This document shows, piece by piece, positions 5,895-8,585 of a DNA stretch of 8,585 nt (position 1 is the first letter of the stretch; every line of letters begins with the position of its first letter). Position numbers and translations under genes: made by a program. Under the pieces are notes generated by a model. That model saw only the letters and a list, made by a program, of their open reading frames with translations. It made no database searches and was not told the origin of the DNA. Origin of the DNA: an uncultured Catenibacterium sp. (GTDB lineage: Bacteria; Bacillota_I; Bacilli_A; Erysipelotrichales; Coprobacillaceae); contig UQGS01000067.1 in the NCBI GenBank assembly GCA_900540685.1, positions 1-8,585 of the forward strand, given 5' to 3'.

Positions 5895-6623
5895 ATGCGT
5901 AACTATGTATTTGATTTTACTCATTCCTATAAAGGGGATTATCCACAGTTAACTTATTATGATTGTAGTGACATTGAAGGAACACGCTTATTCTGTGATC
6001 AACATGCAGAAAAACAATTAAAAGAGATGATAAGCAAGAATGGTATTTCTGGTATTCATTTTATTGATTCAGGCGATTATCATTACATTACTAAATTGAT
6101 GACTGATTTTATTTATGAACCTTTTGATCTTGTTTTGATTGATCATCATACAGACATGCAATCTTCTATTGTAGGAGATATGCTTAGCTGTGGAAACTGG
6201 GCTAAAAAAGCTTTACAAAACCCTTTCCTTCATCGTTTATACTTAATAGGACCAAGCAAACATGATTTAAAATCAGTGGAACGGAATAAAGTATTAAGTT
6301 TCAGTATAGAAGAACTTGAACAAGGTGCTACTATTCCTCTTGAAACGAAATATCCTGTTTATATTTCTATAGATAAGGATGTCTTAGATGAAAGATATGC
6401 CATGACGAACTGGAATCAAGGAGACATGTCACTGGGGATGTTAGAGGATGTATTAGCGCACTTCTTAAAAAACTGTGAAGTAATTGGTATTGATATATGT
6501 GGCGACGATCCAGATATTGATGATTATCCCACTTATATAAAAGCGGAAAGAATCAACAACATCTCTGATGATGCACTTTATCAAACTGCTATGAAAATAT
6601 TAAAAAGGAGAAAAAAGATATGA
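5895..6623 (+). CDS. Arginase/ureohydrolase-fold protein, substrate unknown
   Basis: Soluble protein of 242 residues with the metal-binding motifs of the arginase/agmatinase fold in order: SGDYH (59-63, like GGDH), LIDHHTD (81-87, like DAHxD), SIDKDVLD (158-165, like SxDxDxxDP) and GIDICGD (198-204, near the usual acidic active-site residue). His63, Asp83, His85, Asp87, Asp160 and Asp162 are the probable ligands of a two-manganese centre. It is shorter than typical arginases (about 300 residues), and guanidino-specificity residues cannot be recognised, so it belongs to a divergent branch whose substrate could be a guanidino or amide compound. The start is set by AGGTG and by a transcript that probably begins near 5883. 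Its stop overlaps the next gene (ATGA), so the two are translationally coupled. A CIRCE-like operator covers the promoter. Confidence 0.75.
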   Translation: MRNYVFDFTHSYKGDYPQLTYYDCSDIEGTRLFCDQHAEKQLKEMISKNGISGIHFIDSGDYHYITKLMTDFIYEPFDLVLIDHHTDMQSSIVGDMLSCGNWAKKALQNPFLHRLYLIGPSKHDLKSVERNKVLSFSIEELEQGATIPLETKYPVYISIDKDVLDERYAMTNWNQGDMSLGMLEDVLAHFLKNCEVIGIDICGDDPDIDDYPTYIKAERINNISDDALYQTAMKILKRRKKI

Positions 6624-7180
6624 GAAAAGATTTTGGCGCACGTGCACTCACTTATCCACAGCCTGTCTATATGATTGGGAGTTTTGATAAGAATGATCAT
6701 CCTGATTTAATGAATGCAGCATGGGGTGGCATCAGTGATGAAATGGAGATTTCATTAAGTCTTTCTAAAAGTCATAAAACAGTACAGAATATCTTAAAAA
6801 CACAGGCTTTTACTGTCAGTATTGCAGATGAAGATCATGTAGTAGAGTGTGATTATGTGGGTGTTGTATCAGGACATAAGGAACCAAATAAACTAGAAAA
6901 AGCAGGTTTTACTTATACACCATCTAGTAAAGTACATGCACCTATTATTAATGAATTACCTATCTGTCTAGAATGTCATTTAAAGGACTATGATTTAGAT
7001 ACAGAAATTATGAAGGGTGAAATAGTTAATGTATCTGTAGATGAACGTGTCTTAGATGAAACAGGAAGAGTCGATGTATCTAAAGTAAAGCCTATCACAT
7101 TTGATCCATTTAATAATCAATATGTAGGTTTAGGAAAGGTTGTTGGCCGTGCTTTTAAAGATGGTCTTAAACTAAAATAA
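6620..7180 (+). CDS. Flavin-reductase-like FMN-binding split-barrel protein
   Basis: Protein of 186 residues of the flavin reductase-like/FMN-binding split barrel family, expected to bind FMN and perhaps reduce flavin or a small substrate with NAD(P)H. Family marks are P-x-P-V-Y-M-I-G-S (13-21), MNAAWGG (31-37), SLSxSxxTxxNI (47-58), FTVSIAD (64-70) and a C-terminal NQYVGLGKVVGRAF (166-179). Many relatives are annotated only as flavin reductase family proteins, so the exact reaction is open. The start overlaps the arginase-like stop by four bases (ATGA), and AAGGAG lies within the preceding frame near 6604-6609. The pair forms an operon ended by the hairpin at 7179-7198. No transporter or oxidoreductase partner is adjacent. 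Confidence 0.85.
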   Translation: MRKDFGARALTYPQPVYMIGSFDKNDHPDLMNAAWGGISDEMEISLSLSKSHKTVQNILKTQAFTVSIADEDHVVECDYVGVVSGHKEPNKLEKAGFTYTPSSKVHAPIINELPICLECHLKDYDLDTEIMKGEIVNVSVDERVLDETGRVDVSKVKPITFDPFNNQYVGLGKVVGRAFKDGLKLK

Positions 7181-7200
7181 GGACTCATATGAGTCCTTTT
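7179..7200. terminator. Bidirectional terminator between flavin-reductase and ECF genes
   Basis: AAGGACTC (7179-7186) pairs with GAGTCCTT (7191-7198) around ATAT, a perfect 20-bp palindrome. The plus-strand T run is TTTT (7197-7200). The minus strand reads TTATTTTAG after the hairpin, so the element can end the convergent gene too. It overlaps the flavin-reductase stop codon (7178-7180). Confidence 0.8.
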
Positions 7201-7203
7201 AAA

Positions 7204-7800
7204 TTAGTCTTTTTTAACTGTATGTAATTTATCTAATAAACCACTCTTTTTAAATGTAGGTGTTAAAGCTAAATAAAGTGCTGAGGAAATCACAATCGCA
7301 ATTACTGCATTAGTAATAGTAGTCACTGCATTCCAAGATGCAAGAGCTAAAGCAGCTTGAGAAGGTGCACCAAGTAATACTGAAGTATAGAAATAAGAGA
7401 ATAGTGGTTCAGCAATCACATTAAATAATAAACCTGCAAATGTAGAAGCAACTACACCAATCACTAACTGCTTACCTTCTAGTTTTTGGATTTTGAATAC
7501 TCTATGTGCAACTAGACCTGTAATAACTCCAATACCAAACTTTAAGATAAATGTCTTAGGTGCAACTACTACGTATGTAGGATCAAGTAAATCACCAATA
7601 CCCATACCAACAGCACCTGCAACTCCACCAGGTACACCACCTAGTAATAAGGCAGCTAATACGCAGAATGTATTTCCTAAATGGAATGAAGTCACTCCTC
7701 CAGGTGTTGGAATCTTAATCTGTAGGAATGTGAAGGCGATATAAGCTAAAGCCGCCATCAATCCTGTTACTGCAATTTTTAATGTTTTATTTTCTTTCAT
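7204..7800 (-). CDS. ECF transporter S component (membrane, substrate unknown)
   Basis: Integral membrane protein of 198 residues with about five or six hydrophobic segments, near 9-29, 43-64, 80-98, 111-131 and 155-180. It fits the substrate-binding (S) subunit of energy-coupling factor vitamin transporters, of the DUF1393/ECF-ribofla_trS-like group: LKIAVTGLMAALAYIAF at the start, then IKIPTPGG and SFHLGNTFCVLAALLLGG, then GDLLDP and a Y-x-x-x-A-P-K-T-F-x-x-K block. S components dock on a shared EcfA-EcfA'-EcfT module, which is not in this window. The vitamin or other ligand is not visible from the sequence, and there is no riboswitch in its leader to hint at it. AGGGGGAG lies six bases before the ATG. 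A -10 box is seen at 7851-7846. Thiamine precursor transport would fit the nearby thiC, but nothing links them directly. Confidence 0.85.
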   Translation of the reverse strand: MKENKTLKIAVTGLMAALAYIAFTFLQIKIPTPGGVTSFHLGNTFCVLAALLLGGVPGGVAGAVGMGIGDLLDPTYVVVAPKTFILKFGIGVITGLVAHRVFKIQKLEGKQLVIGVVASTFAGLLFNVIAEPLFSYFYTSVLLGAPSQAALALASWNAVTTITNAVIAIVISSALYLALTPTFKKSGLLDKLHTVKKD

Positions 7801-7845
7801 ATAAAACTCCCCCTTTGATGAATAACACTATACATACATTCTGAC

Positions 7846-7851
7846 ATTATA
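7846..7851 (-). promoter_or_regulatory. -10 box of the ECF S component gene
   Basis: The minus strand reads TATAAT (7851-7846), 45 bases before the start codon. No convincing -35 hexamer is seen; TTAGTT at 16 bp is the nearest. The remaining leader shows no recognised riboswitch. Confidence 0.5.
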
Positions 7852-7871
7852 TAAATACTCAGTTATTAACT

Positions 7872-7906
7872 AAAAAAATAAGGTCAGTTTTAAAACTGAC
7901 CTTATT
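7872..7906 (-). terminator. Terminator after the DUF2798 gene
   Basis: A perfect 30-bp palindrome (7877-7906) folds into a stem of about 13 bp with a TTAA loop, followed on the minus strand by a U run from the A tract 7872-7878. The stop codon (7904-7902) lies inside the stem. Confidence 0.9.
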
Positions 7907-8348
7907 CATATACGATTTTTCCAAATAAGAAACGGATCAGAGGACCACAATAGAAAATCTGGAATAATAATGCGACAGGGAAGTTCATAAATGTTGTCTG
8001 GAACCAGACTGAAACATCGATGTTCTTGAATAATACAGTTGCGATTAAACTCATGCATGGACACATGATACAAACAATCATACATGAAATTGCAAGAGTA
8101 ATCACAACAGGACGATCTGTAGGCTGTACAAAACGGAAAGCAAGCTTATGAGCTAAAGAATCAACAACAAGTAGTTCTAAAAAGAAAGCGACAGGCCACA
8201 TGATAATCATTTCGTGGAAGGCAAGTAAAAAGACCTGGTTTGTCATTCCTCCGATATTTAATGAGATGTTGAAGAGAATCATGACATACACCATTAAGAA
8301 TGACATCATCGCAGTAAATAATAAATTTTGTTTAAATGTTTTAGGCAT
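7902..8348 (-). CDS. DUF2798-type four-helix membrane protein with internal duplication
   Basis: Integral membrane protein of 148 residues and unknown function with four hydrophobic helices, roughly 9-31, 44-64, 79-106 and 119-142. It appears to be two DUF2798-like hairpins in tandem. MMSFLMVYVMILFN (14-27) corresponds to AISCMIVCIMCPCM (86-99), and WPVAFFLELL (51-60) corresponds to FPVALLFQIF (123-132), a repeat period of about 72 residues. The second half is rich in cysteine (Cys89, 93, 96, 98 and 134). ATG 8348 follows AAGGAG at ten bases. The gene is monocistronic, with its own promoter, a leader carrying a terminator, and a strong terminator at its end. The duplication is seen in the sequence; the family name is from pattern memory. 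Confidence 0.7.
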   Translation of the reverse strand: MPKTFKQNLLFTAMMSFLMVYVMILFNISLNIGGMTNQVFLLAFHEMIIMWPVAFFLELLVVDSLAHKLAFRFVQPTDRPVVITLAISCMIVCIMCPCMSLIATVLFKNIDVSVWFQTTFMNFPVALLFQIFYCGPLIRFLFGKIVYE

Positions 8349-8471
8349 TGGAAAAATGCTCCTTTCTTGAAATTACACAAAAAAACAACACTTAATATAA
8401 GTGTTGTTCGTTATCAAGCTATGCTTGTGCGTTTCCAATAATACCCTAAATCAATATTCTTTTTTTTGCAT
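8349..8471 (-). promoter_or_regulatory. Structured leader of the DUF2798 gene (candidate attenuator or riboswitch)
   Basis: About 120 bases of transcribed leader lie between the predicted start near 8470 and the ATG at 8348. On the minus strand it forms CAAGC-ATA-GCTTG (8427-8415) and then a strong terminator. An alternative helix is possible between 8435-8425 and 8380-8369, GAAA and GCACAA pairing with UUGUGU and UUUC. It shares bases with the first hairpin and with the U tract. I could not match it to TPP, T-box, purine, SAM, fluoride, preQ1 or guanidine RNAs. Confidence 0.45.
8379..8408 (-). terminator. Leader terminator upstream of the DUF2798 gene
   Basis: On the minus strand AACAACACTTA (8408-8398) pairs perfectly with TAAGTGTTGTT (8394-8384) around a short ATA-type loop, an 11-bp stem, followed by a U run (8385-8379). 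It lies downstream of a good promoter and only 30 bases before the start codon. It must therefore act on this gene's own transcript and cannot simply end an upstream gene. Confidence 0.75.
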
Positions 8472-8476
8472 GACTT

Positions 8477-8505
8477 ACTTTAATATATTTTAAGAAATAT
8501 GTCAA
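8477..8505 (-). promoter_or_regulatory. Promoter of the DUF2798 gene
   Basis: The minus strand has a perfect -35 TTGACA (8505-8500) and a -10 TAAAGT (8482-8477) with a 17-bp spacer. Positions 8506-8585 further upstream show no gene or site that I can support. Confidence 0.65.
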
Positions 8506-8585
8506 TAAAGTATTTTTTCTAATATTTCTACGCTCTTTTTAAGTAAATTGTTGCTTTAGGTTATCTTATTCAGCAAAAATACCAT

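Noticed and set aside
7493..7744. Plus-strand open frame inside the ECF S component
   Set aside because: Antisense shadow of a strong membrane-protein gene, proline-rich by frame effect only.
7877..7906. Perfect 30-bp palindrome as a possible recombination or attachment site
   Set aside because: It overlaps a stop codon and is followed by a U run on the minus strand, so an intrinsic terminator explains it fully.
8451..8471. Tiny leader peptide MQKKEY in the DUF2798 leader
   Set aside because: Its ATG falls at the predicted transcription start with no ribosome binding site, and it has no run of one amino acid that would suggest classical attenuation.
1..8585. Search for CRISPR arrays, tRNA, rRNA or insertion-sequence ends
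   Set aside because: No regularly spaced repeats, no tRNA-like cloverleaf or rRNA segment, and no transposase frame or flanking terminal repeats were found, even around the toxin remnant.

Overview
The window looks like a chromosomal segment of a low-GC Gram-positive gut bacterium, most likely Bacillota of the Erysipelotrichia/Coprobacillaceae type. The reasons are AT-rich intergenic DNA, strong AGGAG ribosome binding sites, U-tract terminators after most units, a transcription-terminating TPP riboswitch, a short-form ThiC and PTS-style 6-phospho-beta-glucosidases. The genus is an inference and cannot be fixed from this sequence alone.

Layout. Positions 1-892 hold accessory DNA: the last codons of an upstream gene, a promoter with a LacI/CcpA-like operator between its -35 and -10 boxes, a frameshifted nucleic-acid-deaminase toxin remnant (163-542) and, overlapping its end, an intact very acidic small gene (527-892) that looks like its immunity gene. 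Positions 893-1123 are a palindrome-rich control region that repeats the same 15-bp operator. A GH1 6-phospho-beta-glucosidase follows (1124-2593), ending at a bidirectional terminator shared with thiC, which lies on the minus strand (2634-3941) behind a TPP riboswitch and its terminator (3964-4087). A divergent intergenic region (4088-4379) separates thiC from a second GH1 enzyme (4380-5804). Next is a two-gene operon, an arginase-fold protein (5895-6623) overlapping a flavin-reductase-like protein (6620-7180), driven by a consensus promoter that overlaps a CIRCE-like HrcA operator. The right end has two minus-strand membrane-protein genes, an ECF-transporter S component (7204-7800) and a tandem DUF2798 protein (7902-8348). 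The latter has a long leader containing its own terminator.

How the genes work together. The two GH1 enzymes would cleave phosphorylated beta-glucosides brought in by PTS transporters encoded elsewhere. thiC makes the pyrimidine half of thiamine under TPP feedback. The arginase-like and flavin-reductase genes are translationally coupled and possibly stress controlled. The most interesting points are the decayed deaminase toxin/immunity cassette that shares an operator with a sugar gene, the CIRCE-like element in front of an operon that is not a chaperone operon, and the structured leader of the DUF2798 gene, which I cannot assign to a known RNA class.
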